Below, one piece after another: positions 19,692 through 29,107 of a stretch of 64,000 nucleotides of DNA. The stretch spans positions 1,661,001 through 1,725,000 of the forward strand of contig NC_019676.1 in NCBI RefSeq assembly GCF_000316625.1. The letters are read 5' to 3'. Every line of letters begins with the position of its first letter. The stretch's first letter is position 1. The notes under the pieces were generated by a model, which saw only the letters and a program-made list of their open reading frames with translations, did not search any database and was not told the origin of the DNA. The position numbers and the translations under genes were made by a program. Source of the stretch: Nostoc sp. PCC 7107. GTDB lineage: Bacteria; Cyanobacteriota; Cyanobacteriia; Cyanobacteriales; Nostocaceae.

Positions 19692-20285
19692 TTAACTAGC
19701 TTCTTGATAGCGTTTTACTTTATCGGCTGATTGAGGGAGACATTGAGGAGATAAGCTGCATCCGTCACAGCGTTTGGTTTTGATTGCTTTGGGCATTGCG
19801 CCTGTAAACAATAGCATTTGTACGGCTTCAATTGTGGCGATCGCACTTTGGCGTAATTCATCGTTAATTTCTACTAGTTGACGTTGGTGTGAATGTGCGT
19901 AGTAAATATAGCCAGTGTTGATAGATTTCCCTGTCATTTCTTCTAAGCACAAAGCTTGAGCGCAGACTTGCAATTCATCATTATCCCATTCACCTTTGCG
20001 TCCGCGTTTGTATTCTACAGGGTAGCATTCACTGTTTTCTAATTCTATTAAATCGGCTTTACCAATAAGTTTATACTTGTCTGATTTCAACCAAATTGCC
20101 CGGATTTGCCAAGTTTCTTCTCGCTGTCCTTCACCTATAGTATGGACGCGATCGTGTAAAGTTGTACCTTCAATTGTGTATTGATTATCAACAAATTCTC
20201 CTGCACAAAACATCCGCCAGCAGCGATGCGAACAGTAGGCATATTGGTTTAATGCCGCAATTGGAATATATTCAATATCGTTCAT
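19692..20285 (-). CDS. cas4: Cas4, RecB-like nuclease for spacer processing
   Basis: A 197-residue Cas4 that trims prespacers and selects PAM-proximal ends for Cas1-Cas2. Four cysteines for an Fe-S cluster are present (Cys18, Cys22, and the C-terminal CDGCSLSPQC group). The RecB nuclease residues are in IGKADLIELE and YPVEYKRGRKG. Both signatures are complete. Confidence 0.95.
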   Translation of the reverse strand: MNDIEYIPIAALNQYAYCSHRCWRMFCAGEFVDNQYTIEGTTLHDRVHTIGEGQREETWQIRAIWLKSDKYKLIGKADLIELENSECYPVEYKRGRKGEWDNDELQVCAQALCLEEMTGKSINTGYIYYAHSHQRQLVEINDELRQSAIATIEAVQMLLFTGAMPKAIKTKRCDGCSLSPQCLPQSADKVKRYQEAS

Positions 20286-20321
20286 AATTTATTTCACACT
20301 TCAGACTTTATACTTCATACT

Positions 20322-21161
20322 TTAAATTCGATGCACCATGCCTAAACCCATTGTTGTTTTACGTCCGACTCCTGCATATACAGCAAAGTTAGCTAAGGTG
20401 TTCAGTTGTTTAATTTGCATGGGTTCAGCTTCACCTAATATGCGATAATTAATTTCGCCAATAATGCCAATAAATTTGCTACGAGAGTCAGCTAATATTT
20501 CTGTATGAATGTTAATAAAAGACGGAAATATTGACTCAAGAGAAATTCCAGATAATTCTATCCCGCTATATTTATTCCACCGCGAAAGTAGGGAATTAAA
20601 AACACATTCTCTGGTAGGGAGAGTTGTATCAAAATGTCCTTGACGGAAGGCGGTGGGTGTGGCGAAGCTCAAGTTAAGAGAGCGTTCAGTTTTACTAGCT
20701 TCCTCGTACAATTGACTATAGGTGCAAGCATTTGCCCAAGGTTGCGTTGATTGGGGTGTGCCTTGAATACTGGTAATATACAAGTCAGCCGGGCCAAGAT
20801 GCCAAGGGTGGCGAGGATTAAGATTGAGCCATAGTTGCGTTAGTTGACTAAACAGGGTGTCATCTAACAAGGAAACACGCCACCAGCAAGGAGTTCCGGC
20901 GGGAATGGGTTGTTGATGTTCCCAGCGTAGTTTAGATCCCCCTCTACCACCCTTCAAAAGGGGGGAGTTAGTGTTGTGATTAATTTGCAAAGGGGAGAGG
21001 GTAAAGGCTTTATCTGCGGTGGAATCGTGGAGGCGATCGCCTAATTGTCGATCTACAGAACTGACAAGGGTTAAAAATAAAGCGTGTAAATGTCTCCCCG
21101 TGAGATACTGCGGCGGAATTAGCGACTGAGGAAGGAGGTTAAGGACTAGGCTGTGCGGCAT
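20322..21161 (-). CDS. cas6: Cas6, CRISPR RNA endoribonuclease
   Basis: A protein of about 279 residues with the Cas6 layout and the glycine-rich C-terminal loop YAGVGRKTTMGLGM. It cleaves pre-crRNA within repeats. I chose the ATG at 21161; a TTG ten codons upstream would also be in frame. With the ATG start it overlaps the oxygenase gene by 23 bases. The segment SPLLKGGRGG near residue 58 is encoded by a palindromic repeat element (20935-20971) that appears to be inserted in frame. A histidine in RHLHALF near the N-terminus could serve catalysis. Confidence 0.9.
   Translation of the reverse strand: MPHSLVLNLLPQSLIPPQYLTGRHLHALFLTLVSSVDRQLGDRLHDSTADKAFTLSPLQINHNTNSPLLKGGRGGSKLRWEHQQPIPAGTPCWWRVSLLDDTLFSQLTQLWLNLNPRHPWHLGPADLYITSIQGTPQSTQPWANACTYSQLYEEASKTERSLNLSFATPTAFRQGHFDTTLPTRECVFNSLLSRWNKYSGIELSGISLESIFPSFINIHTEILADSRSKFIGIIGEINYRILGEAEPMQIKQLNTLANFAVYAGVGRKTTMGLGMVHRI
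20935..20971. repeat. Palindromic repeat element inside cas6
   Basis: A GATCCCCCTCT...AGGGGGGAG palindromic unit. Such CCCCCT/AGGGGG repeats are widespread in cyanobacterial genomes and, read in this frame, encode SPLLKGGRGG-like peptides. Here it extends cas6 without a frameshift. Confidence 0.7.
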
Positions 21162-21771
21162 ACTTTTTTTTCTTTGTGGTAGACTGAGCAACTCTGGACT
21201 CTATAGTAAACTCTGGTATATCTACGAGTTCAGTTTCACTCAAACTATACTGTTCACAAACAAGACTTAGGCGATTTCCTGGGGTTTTGACAGCATTAAC
21301 CGAATGGGTTAAATCACCTTGAAAATAAACTAAAGTATTGAATTGGGGCTTAATTTGTCCAAGTTGGCGTTTGTGCGATCGCAATACCAGTTCTCCCCCT
21401 TCCATATCCGCAGGTACGCGCACATAGAGGACACTGACAACAGCAGGCGGTTCTATGGTTTTGGAGTAGGAACGCAAAGAGCGATCGATATGCGGATCGA
21501 CGCGGGAGCCTTCTTTTAGTTGTAAAGGATTGAGGTAAAAAGCATTACAATTCGGCTGGAGAGCTAAATCGAGGTAAGGTTTGAAGTAGGGAAATTGCTG
21601 TTCTACTTTTGCTAATCCAGAACGCTGAAATACTACAGAAAATCCTTTAGTGGCGACAAAATCACGGTTGAGATTGTTGATAGCAAAGTAAGGACAAGCT
21701 TGGATTTCTCCCCATAAGTTGTTTAGGTAATCGCTGGGGAAGGCGTTGGTTTGTTGCTGGTAATGCTTCAC
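21139..21771 (-). CDS. Fe(II)/2-oxoglutarate-dependent oxygenase in the cas operon
   Basis: A 210-residue protein with a complete 2OG-oxygenase active site: the HxD pair in DPHIDRSL, the distal His in LTHSV and the 2OG-binding Arg in GNRLSLVCEQ. GGELVLRS also fits the prolyl-4-hydroxylase/PiuC group. The start is a GTG with no clear ribosome binding site. The C-terminus is Lys-rich (TTKKKKYAAQPSP) and is encoded in the overlap with cas6. The substrate is unknown. It lies between cas3 and cas6 on the same strand, so it is probably transcribed with them. Its link to CRISPR is inference. Confidence 0.85.
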   Translation of the reverse strand: MKHYQQQTNAFPSDYLNNLWGEIQACPYFAINNLNRDFVATKGFSVVFQRSGLAKVEQQFPYFKPYLDLALQPNCNAFYLNPLQLKEGSRVDPHIDRSLRSYSKTIEPPAVVSVLYVRVPADMEGGELVLRSHKRQLGQIKPQFNTLVYFQGDLTHSVNAVKTPGNRLSLVCEQYSLSETELVDIPEFTIESRVAQSTTKKKKYAAQPSP

Positions 21772-21812
21772 TGGGGATGTGAGAAAAATATACTTATAAA
21801 TCGATGTTCTAC

Positions 21813-21841
21813 AAATTCTCGCACCAATAGTGCGAGAATTT
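21813..21841. terminator. Perfect 12-bp hairpin between cas3 and the oxygenase gene
   Basis: AAATTCTCGCAC and GTGCGAGAATTT flank a five-base loop. On the minus strand it follows the cas3 stop by about 10 bases. There is no long U-run after it, so it could be a weak terminator, an RNA-processing or stabilising hairpin, or a protein operator dividing the effector genes from the cas6-4-1-2 block. Confidence 0.55.
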
Positions 21842-21850
21842 AATTACTTA

Positions 21851-24130
21851 TCACACAATAAAAACCTCATCATCTGGAAGACGTAATTGTTTAAACTTCA
21901 TTGCCATTGTTAAAATTCCTGACAAGCCTGAAAAGAATCTATATTCTTTCTCCATATCATTGCAAACAATAGTTATTGGATAAGAAGTAATTCCTTGCTT
22001 GTTTAATTGAAAAATAACAGCAGCATTTGTTCGGGGACAAATAATTACTCCTGGTAAAAGATGCCTATTCAAAGCTTGTATTAGGGGTGTGGGTCGTATT
22101 GCTCCTCCTGCACTGCGGATAATTTGACAATTTTTAAAAGCCGTTAGTTTGTTCAACTCTGTACTGATAAATTCTTGCCAGTTATCAGTGTAGCGTAATT
22201 CAAAACTCAATTGATAAGTTTCAGTAGCGCGACTGGTGACTTCAATATAATCACCATTTTGGACAAATTCGTAATAGCGTAATAGGTGAAAAGGATCTAG
22301 TCTTGTTTCCTCCGATTCATCTAGAATCAAACCATGAGGGTCACGAATGGAAAGACTTTCAAACAGACTAGAACGAAAACTAAATAAAGGTGCATAACTT
22401 GTACTAAAAACTTCAGCAAATTCTTTTAACTCAGCTAGTGTCTCTTCATTTTTTTGAAATAAATCTATGTATTTGTCTAAAGTTGTACGTCCAGTTTGTA
22501 AGTCATCCCAATCTTCAGGAAATTTAGCTTTGATAAAGGTTCTGACAAAAGCCTGACCACCTTTGATATACTTCCAATCTTTTTTGATTTCTTTGAGAGA
22601 TTTTTTCGCAATAGTTTCAGCGCCTCGTAAAAGTTTCATTCTATAGCGATAATCATCCCAAGTTCTGTTTCCTTCAAAAATAGATTTTAGAGTATTGAAT
22701 AACTCCAAAATTAATTTTTCTTCAGCTAAACCTTCAAGCATTTCTTCCAATTCCAACAAGGGACGGGCAATTTCTAGAAATGCTTCTGAACGCCAGTAAG
22801 CTTTTAAAAAAGGCTTATCTAAACAGGGAAGTGTTTCAAGTAAGTCTTTTAGCGCTGTACGTCCCCCATTAGTATCTACAGAGGTCAAACCTTCTTCCCA
22901 GGCGTTAGCAGGTAAGTAAGCAATGGCTTCTGAATCAATATTAGTTTCAGATTTACCTAAAACACGCCCTACTCTACCAATTCTCTGCCAAAATGCGGCG
23001 CGATCGCGTGCTGAAAAAATCAACCAATCTAAATTTTGCCGTTTCGGTTCAGGATGTCTTTCAAAGTTAAATCCTACATCTACAGTGCTAGTAGCTAAAA
23101 TGATTTGACACTGCATAGCCCTTTGTCTATCTTTTTTGGGTGCAGGGCCTGTAATGCGCCCGATGTCATCACCAAGTCCTTGTTGACGAAGTAAATCTGA
23201 GAGACGATTAATATTATCAAGAGAGTCAAGAATTACAGCACCATTTTCATCAGGTCTTTCTCGAAAACGTTGGACAACTTCTGCTGCTAACTCTGCTAAC
23301 CACTCTTCCTTACTATCTGGTTTTGGTCTTAATTCCAGATTAACTGCTGTTTGTGATGGTAAAAGGTTATTATTACCAGCTTCTCCATCAATTCTTGCTA
23401 TATTCACACCAGCCTGTTTTAAATTCTGCAATGCTAATTCACAAGCTGGTTCTGGTGTTGCTGTTAGCAAAACTATTTTACGCCCGTCTTGAAAAAAGCG
23501 GAAAACTTGAGAATAAGCGAGATAAAACAACATTCCTACTAGCTGCTTAGCATCGTAGAGGTGAAATTCATCAAAAATGACTGTCGAAAATTTGGTGTAA
23601 AAACTACTGGCGATATTACCTCTATCTAGGTTGTTATATGCAAAGAAAGTTGCATAGTAAAAGATATCAGGATTTGTGACTAAAATGATGGGTGTATTAG
23701 CCCCAACATCAGGAAAAACTGTAGCTGGATTCCGTAATACATTATAGAGCTTTTCCCCCGAACGACTGCCAACTTTATCGTTAAACCAGCTTTTAATGTC
23801 TTTAGCAGAAGCTGATTTGACTATATGAGGTAAGTTAGCTTCCCTAACAAACTTTTTTACTGCTTCTGTTTGCTGTTCAATTAAAGCATTAGTTGGAGCA
23901 ATGTAAACAGCACTTTTATTTGGTTGATGTTTTAATACTGTTAGTCCTGCGTTGGTTTTACCTGTGCCAGTTGGTGCTAAATCAAGGATAATATCTGCAT
24001 CCTTAGATTCTTCAAATACATCAACTTGATGTTGAAGTCCATTCTCCATAAAAGATAGTTCATCTGGCAAAGATGCACAAGCTGAAATACAGCGCGGTTC
24101 TAATCTGATAACTAATCTTTGATTACTCAT
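21851..24130 (-). CDS. cas3: Cas3 helicase of type I-D (no HD domain)
   Basis: A protein of about 759 residues forming an SF2 helicase with Walker A APTGTGKT, DEFH box VIFDEFHLYD, motif III LLTATPEP and a C-terminal helicase half with ATSTVDVGFN and QRIGRVGR. No HD nuclease is present, as expected for type I-D, where the HD domain sits on Cas10d. It unwinds target DNA after Cascade binding. I chose the ATG at 24130, which overlaps the csc1 stop by 8 bases, over a start 14 codons upstream. Confidence 0.92.
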   Translation of the reverse strand: MSNQRLVIRLEPRCISACASLPDELSFMENGLQHQVDVFEESKDADIILDLAPTGTGKTNAGLTVLKHQPNKSAVYIAPTNALIEQQTEAVKKFVREANLPHIVKSASAKDIKSWFNDKVGSRSGEKLYNVLRNPATVFPDVGANTPIILVTNPDIFYYATFFAYNNLDRGNIASSFYTKFSTVIFDEFHLYDAKQLVGMLFYLAYSQVFRFFQDGRKIVLLTATPEPACELALQNLKQAGVNIARIDGEAGNNNLLPSQTAVNLELRPKPDSKEEWLAELAAEVVQRFRERPDENGAVILDSLDNINRLSDLLRQQGLGDDIGRITGPAPKKDRQRAMQCQIILATSTVDVGFNFERHPEPKRQNLDWLIFSARDRAAFWQRIGRVGRVLGKSETNIDSEAIAYLPANAWEEGLTSVDTNGGRTALKDLLETLPCLDKPFLKAYWRSEAFLEIARPLLELEEMLEGLAEEKLILELFNTLKSIFEGNRTWDDYRYRMKLLRGAETIAKKSLKEIKKDWKYIKGGQAFVRTFIKAKFPEDWDDLQTGRTTLDKYIDLFQKNEETLAELKEFAEVFSTSYAPLFSFRSSLFESLSIRDPHGLILDESEETRLDPFHLLRYYEFVQNGDYIEVTSRATETYQLSFELRYTDNWQEFISTELNKLTAFKNCQIIRSAGGAIRPTPLIQALNRHLLPGVIICPRTNAAVIFQLNKQGITSYPITIVCNDMEKEYRFFSGLSGILTMAMKFKQLRLPDDEVFIV

Positions 24131-24881
24131 TGTTACTTTCTCTACCGCAAAAATGTAACCCTGCTGGTACAATCATTTCTCCAACTTGCCAAGCAGCACC
24201 CCGAAAACGCAGATTTTTAATGATGGGTGCAGGAGGAATAGAAATTAAATCGAATGCTAAAGCCTCTATTTTCTGTGGTAAATCGGCAGCATTTAGATAA
24301 TGTTGACTTTGATATTCACCTTCTGGTAGTAAAGTCACAGGAAATTCATTCAGCACATTCACCTTGACTTTACTCATGAATTTACCAAGGCGAATATAAT
24401 TTGGTAATTGATTATTTCCAAATACCAAAGTTTGAAATTTGTTTCTGCGTTCAATCATCCGTAGTCTTCCAGTTTGCGGAAAATTACTTGGTCTAAATGA
24501 ACTTGGTTTTTTCCCTTGACGTTGTAATGGTAAATCTTCCCGCGCCGTAGCAACACGGTTATTAGTCATTGCATACCAATAAGAATCAGAAAGAGCATTG
24601 AAACGTTCAAATCTGAATGTAACTCTACCTACTGGTGAAGCTGGTAAAATATAAAAATCCTGTGCTATTGGTTGGAAATCTTCTTTGTAGGTTGGTCGTC
24701 CTGTAGCCTGACCTTGGAGGCGATAGGGGGAATTTACCTTACCTAAAGCATAGGTAAGAGCATAATTCCCAATTACCCCCTCAGTGTAATAGGTATCAGA
24801 CAACTCCCTAGAGGCAAAAAAGACTGGTTCAAGACAGTATAATTCAACAAGTTTTGCCTGCTGAAAAGGAATTGTTGACAT
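24123..24881 (-). CDS. csc1: Csc1 (Cas5d-type), type I-D Cascade subunit
   Basis: A 252-residue Csc1, the Cas5-like RAMP subunit that holds the 5-prime handle of the crRNA in type I-D Cascade. The assignment rests on length, the region FRFERFNALSDSYWYAMTNN and its position between csc2 and cas3. The start lies three bases from the csc2 stop, so the genes are translationally coupled. Confidence 0.9.
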   Translation of the reverse strand: MSTIPFQQAKLVELYCLEPVFFASRELSDTYYTEGVIGNYALTYALGKVNSPYRLQGQATGRPTYKEDFQPIAQDFYILPASPVGRVTFRFERFNALSDSYWYAMTNNRVATAREDLPLQRQGKKPSSFRPSNFPQTGRLRMIERRNKFQTLVFGNNQLPNYIRLGKFMSKVKVNVLNEFPVTLLPEGEYQSQHYLNAADLPQKIEALAFDLISIPPAPIIKNLRFRGAAWQVGEMIVPAGLHFCGRESNNE

Positions 24882-24884
24882 AAT

Positions 24885-25922
24885 CTAAATCTCTACTTCA
24901 ACTGGTGTATTCTTGCCTTTCGCCTTAGCCTTTTTCTTCTCAGGTGCAACCTGACGGAACGATTCATAGGATTGCGTTAAACGCTTGAGAAAATTATCAC
25001 GTTCAGCTTCTGACCAATTAGTTTCTACATCAGTCAGTAAATTAGCTAATTCTTCTTCAGATAGTTGCACAGAAACCCCTCTCTTATTTTTCCAATTAGC
25101 AATTACTTGTTTGCTTGCTGTAATTAATTGATTAATATTCAACGGATGTTCTAAAGGCTTACCTAAGACATCATAAGTAGCTTGTACAAGTTCCAGAGTA
25201 CTAGGAAGTTCGGTAATACTACCAAATACACCTAATATCTCGTTTTCCATACGTCCAACACGACTGGAAACCGCACCATAACGACTTGTAAAAAGAATGT
25301 TACCGATGATATAGCGCAATTCATCCGCAGTTACATCTTTTAGGGTGACGACATCCAAAAAATGCACGCCTGGTTTGATGTATTCGCTAGTATTTAAAGC
25401 TGTTGATGCTTTCGTATCTTCATCTTTCTTTAACCGCATTGTGCCATTTTCGTAGATGGCGTTTATGGTGCGATCGCCTACAACATCACTAGCAGGTAAA
25501 ATACTAAAAGCATCTTCAGTCCAAATGCGACTTTTTTGAGCGCCACCCCCACCAGCCGCGAAGCCGTAGAGGAAACAATCTACACACATTTCACAAGGTG
25601 CATTAGTGTTTAAAGAACAAAGAGAGCCATCTTTAATGTTGGTGTATAAAAGCTCATGCGCTCTTAAATGTTCTCGTCCGTAGCGTCTTTCTGGTGCTAC
25701 TTGTTTACGCTTAGTCATTACCAAGCGTTGAATTATAGTTTTTTGATTTTCACCCTCTAAACCAGCTTGGACAAATTCGCTACACATTGGTTCACCTGAA
25801 CCTTCTGTGCGAAAGATAGTTTCAGAATGGGTTGTTCTTAAAACAACTAAAGTGATAAAACGTCCTTTGGGGAAGTTCTCATAACTTGTTGCTAGTACCG
25901 AGGAAAGTTTTGAAATAGACAT
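24885..25922 (-). CDS. csc2: Csc2 (Cas7-type), type I-D Cascade backbone
   Basis: A 345-residue Csc2 protein that polymerises along the crRNA. Characteristic parts are LRTTHSETIFRTEG, a Cys-rich segment CEMCVDCFLYGFAAGGGG (probably zinc-binding) and RYGAVSSRVGRMEN. Csc2 usually follows cas10d, as here, with 20 bases between them. The C-terminus is Lys-rich. Confidence 0.93.
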   Translation of the reverse strand: MSISKLSSVLATSYENFPKGRFITLVVLRTTHSETIFRTEGSGEPMCSEFVQAGLEGENQKTIIQRLVMTKRKQVAPERRYGREHLRAHELLYTNIKDGSLCSLNTNAPCEMCVDCFLYGFAAGGGGAQKSRIWTEDAFSILPASDVVGDRTINAIYENGTMRLKKDEDTKASTALNTSEYIKPGVHFLDVVTLKDVTADELRYIIGNILFTSRYGAVSSRVGRMENEILGVFGSITELPSTLELVQATYDVLGKPLEHPLNINQLITASKQVIANWKNKRGVSVQLSEEELANLLTDVETNWSEAERDNFLKRLTQSYESFRQVAPEKKKAKAKGKNTPVEVEI

Positions 25923-25942
25923 GATGAAAAACTCCTAATTAT

Positions 25943-28636
25943 TTAAACAGTTGTAGTTGTTTCGACAGAATCATCTTCAGATTGACTCTTTAGTTGCTTA
26001 CGTGCCTCTTCAAGGAAGAATAAATAAGCAGCTTCTAAAGTTTTTTGGTCAGATAAAAACTTTTCAGGACGTGCTGAATAAACCTCCTCATATAGTTTTC
26101 GTAATAGCTCGTAATAACGTTTCACCTGTTCATACTTTGTCGCACCTACACCATGCTCACGGATACGGTCTAAGCGAGTATGATATTGCTGTACTAAAGC
26201 AGCAAAAATTACATCTAAACCCAAATAAGGCTTTTGAGAACGAATAGCAGCAATAAAAGCTGTAAACGGTTCTGCTTGAGCAGTTCGTTTAAAAGAACTT
26301 CCCCAAATTTTTCCCTCTGCTGCAACTTGAGCAGCTTCTCGAAGATATTTAGTTAAGAGTAAGTTTTCATCCGGCATAAAGCTCTCCAGTAAAGTATTTA
26401 ACGGCTCACAAATGCGACCCCAAATAATACTCAAGTTTGGTTCGTCTTGTTCTCGCAGAGTCCAACGTAACAAGACATAATAAAGTTCAATTGGTCTGAC
26501 ACAAGCACGAGCCAAATCATACAAACAATCATCAGCTTTCTGAATACTTGCAACAGATGTTGCTAGTTTGCCAATGCAACGTAGTCGCTCAAGAATTTTT
26601 TCTGCATCTTGGCGTTGCTGATATTGTCCATTTCCTAATAAAGTTTGCAGTGCAGAAGGAATTCCTTCTATTCGCCCGTAAACATCATTAGATAACTCAA
26701 CTTCTAGATTGCTACTCAAGGTAAAAGGAAAGCCAATATCTAAAGACAAGGAAATTTCTAAAGCAAGCCTCAGTGATTTTAGTAAAGCTAAAGAATTATT
26801 AACATCTCCCCAAAGTAAAGGAATAATGACAGATGTATGAACAAAATCAGGACGTTTTGGTAATGCCAAACCAACTACTTTGTTAGCTTTAAATTCAAGC
26901 TGGTTATCTTTATATAATTTCAATTCATCAATAGTGACAGTACCACCTTCAGCATTTGTCGCTGCAAGTTGTTTTAAAAGTTCACGCCAAATTCTCAACA
27001 GTTCTGGAGCAGAACCTTTAGGTAATGCTAAGTGCAAATAAAGCGGGTCTTGTTTTTTAACAGCAGGAAAGTTTGCCCCAACTGCCATTAATTGGTAGGC
27101 TAAAGCTGCAATTGAATCTGCTTGTCTTTTCGGTTCAGCACTGATACCACCCGGTAAGCGATTAGAAAAAGCCTGTACTTTTGTACCAGGGGGCATATTA
27201 TCTGAAATTAGCTCATCTATATCAGTAGAAGTAGAACCTAAAGAGCATCTTTGTCTGGGATTTGCTTCTACATAAGCATTTAAATCATCGGCTCCATTTA
27301 ACCGAATAGCAAAAGGTAAATTTACCATTCGGCTAACGGCTGCAATCATTTCTTCAGATACTTCTGTTTCTTCAGATATTTGTGTACTTTCCTTTCTTAG
27401 TTGGAAAGATTCTTGTAGAGCTTCTTTAATACCCTGAATTCCCTTAACAGCAGCCTTAGCAGCAAATAAAGGTCGTCCATATTGACCATTAAATGGCTCA
27501 ATTGCAGTACGCTGAAGTTGGGATATACCAGTATGATTAGCGATTTTATCCCAAACTTCTTTAGGGCTTAATCCGGCTTCTCTATAACTGAGGTAAGCTG
27601 CTTTTAAACCTTCAGATATAGCAAATTCTTCTGCATTACTTACAGGTAATAACTGAAGTTCAGTCGCTTTTATTAGTGCATCTGCACCAGCCGCTTCACC
27701 CCACTTAGTTACATCGTTAGCAATCTTGTCTGATTTATATCCAGCTTTTTTCCTTTCTAAAAGAGCTTCAACATTTACTAAAACTTCCTCAATGTTTTGT
27801 TGGATGGCTTGATGAGTAACTTTAATACCATCTTTAGTAGCTCTGACAAGTCTTTCGATATTATTGCCAAAAACTTGGTCAATTTTACTTTGCCAAACAG
27901 CAGCTATTTCTTTTGTAAAATCTACATTTGGTAAAGCTTCTCCTTCAAAAAGTTCGCCATCAGGGAAAATTGCTAAAGGATTTAACCCATACTTTTGTAA
28001 AACCTCTTCGCAAGCACCCAGCAACAGGGCTGTAATATAGCCTTTATCTTCAGAAATACTGATTCTAAAAAGGTTACAGCTTCGCCCAAAAGCAACGGTT
28101 AATTCTTTTTCCAGTTTGCGAAAACGTTGTGCATCTGGAATTCCTAAATCAAACAAGTCCGCAGCTGTAAGCATCGCCGCCCAACGTTCAATATTTGGGT
28201 CTTCTGGTAAAAATCTTGCTCCATCGCTGACGTTATGACCTGAATGGCGCTCAATTAGCTTTCTGACTAACTCCAAATCATCTTCTGAGATAACAAAGCT
28301 AAGTACACAAGCCTTTTCAAGTTGTTCTCGTAAAAATTCCTGATTTCTAGCCAGGGTTTTAACATTGCGTCCTTGGGTATCTAATTTATTGAGGTCATGT
28401 ACAGCAGTTGCAGCTAGTAGCAAAGGTCTTTTATCTTCTGGGACTTCTGCTATTCGGCTGACTGTCAAAATGAACTGACACGCAGAATCGAGGTGTTCTG
28501 CAAGGGTCGTACCCTTTCTTACGCCGTATTGATGATGATGTGCATGATTTTCGTAAAGCTGGGGGCGGATTTCACTGAAATAAATCTCCTCCAAAGACTT
28601 TGGAGGATTATTCAAAAGCCGACTGCGCTTAATCAT
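25943..28636 (-). CDS. cas10d: Cas10d (Csc3), type I-D large subunit with HD nuclease
   Basis: The 897-residue signature protein of type I-D. The N-terminal HD nuclease is intact: His48, the HD pair 80-81 (AVHDLNK), His131 and His134 (IERHSGHN) and Asp160. A Cas10-like core follows without an obvious GGDD cyclase motif, consistent with DNA cleavage rather than cyclic oligoadenylate synthesis. It heads the cas operon. The 110-base gap upstream, next to the DUF5615 gene, should contain the promoter. Confidence 0.93.
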   Translation of the reverse strand: MIKRSRLLNNPPKSLEEIYFSEIRPQLYENHAHHHQYGVRKGTTLAEHLDSACQFILTVSRIAEVPEDKRPLLLAATAVHDLNKLDTQGRNVKTLARNQEFLREQLEKACVLSFVISEDDLELVRKLIERHSGHNVSDGARFLPEDPNIERWAAMLTAADLFDLGIPDAQRFRKLEKELTVAFGRSCNLFRISISEDKGYITALLLGACEEVLQKYGLNPLAIFPDGELFEGEALPNVDFTKEIAAVWQSKIDQVFGNNIERLVRATKDGIKVTHQAIQQNIEEVLVNVEALLERKKAGYKSDKIANDVTKWGEAAGADALIKATELQLLPVSNAEEFAISEGLKAAYLSYREAGLSPKEVWDKIANHTGISQLQRTAIEPFNGQYGRPLFAAKAAVKGIQGIKEALQESFQLRKESTQISEETEVSEEMIAAVSRMVNLPFAIRLNGADDLNAYVEANPRQRCSLGSTSTDIDELISDNMPPGTKVQAFSNRLPGGISAEPKRQADSIAALAYQLMAVGANFPAVKKQDPLYLHLALPKGSAPELLRIWRELLKQLAATNAEGGTVTIDELKLYKDNQLEFKANKVVGLALPKRPDFVHTSVIIPLLWGDVNNSLALLKSLRLALEISLSLDIGFPFTLSSNLEVELSNDVYGRIEGIPSALQTLLGNGQYQQRQDAEKILERLRCIGKLATSVASIQKADDCLYDLARACVRPIELYYVLLRWTLREQDEPNLSIIWGRICEPLNTLLESFMPDENLLLTKYLREAAQVAAEGKIWGSSFKRTAQAEPFTAFIAAIRSQKPYLGLDVIFAALVQQYHTRLDRIREHGVGATKYEQVKRYYELLRKLYEEVYSARPEKFLSDQKTLEAAYLFFLEEARKQLKSQSEDDSVETTTTV

Positions 28637-28747
28637 ATTGAAAGATATAGATTTAATACCAAACTCAGTCTCACAAAGTGGTCAACAAACACCATAGTCT
28701 GTCTTAATTTATTGCGCCACTAGTACGAGTTTTTACTGAATGAATTT

Positions 28748-29107
28748 TCAAGCCCTATTTTCAGGTGGGCGAATTCTGACTCTATCTAATTCAGCAGTTA
28801 CAATTGCACCAGAGAATAATTCATCTCCGTAAAGCTGAAGTACCCGCAAACAAACTATTGATTGTTCTTTGGTTGAGAGATTAACTAAGCGCAAGATACC
28901 ACAGTGAGGATTTCCCCGCAGAATTGCTAACTCTCCAAAATCTTTATCAAGGGTGACTAAAATCCTACTTTCACGATAGGCGGTTGCTAAAATTTCCTCG
29001 TCACCTGGATCTTTTGGCCAATCTCCAGACCAAACTACATCATACCCGGCCGTTTGTAAATCGGTACGCACCCTAGCATTAATGCAAGTATCTAGCAATA
29101 TTTTCAC
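28748..29107 (-). CDS. DUF5615 PIN-like toxin candidate
   Basis: A 119-residue PIN-like protein with acidic residues in KILLDTCINARVR, DPGDEEILATA and VTLDKDFGELA, the metal-binding pattern of DUF5615/Mut7-C-type ribonucleases. It overlaps the DUF433 gene by four bases (ATGA), the standard arrangement of this toxin-antitoxin pair, with the antitoxin first. It lies immediately upstream of cas10d on the same strand, so read-through into the cas genes is possible. Confidence 0.85.
   Translation of the reverse strand: MKILLDTCINARVRTDLQTAGYDVVWSGDWPKDPGDEEILATAYRESRILVTLDKDFGELAILRGNPHCGILRLVNLSTKEQSIVCLRVLQLYGDELFSGAIVTAELDRVRIRPPENRA

Noticed and set aside
25943-28636. Cyclic-oligoadenylate signalling by Cas10d
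   Set aside because: I see no GGDD cyclase motif and no CARF effector in the window; type I-D does not use that pathway.
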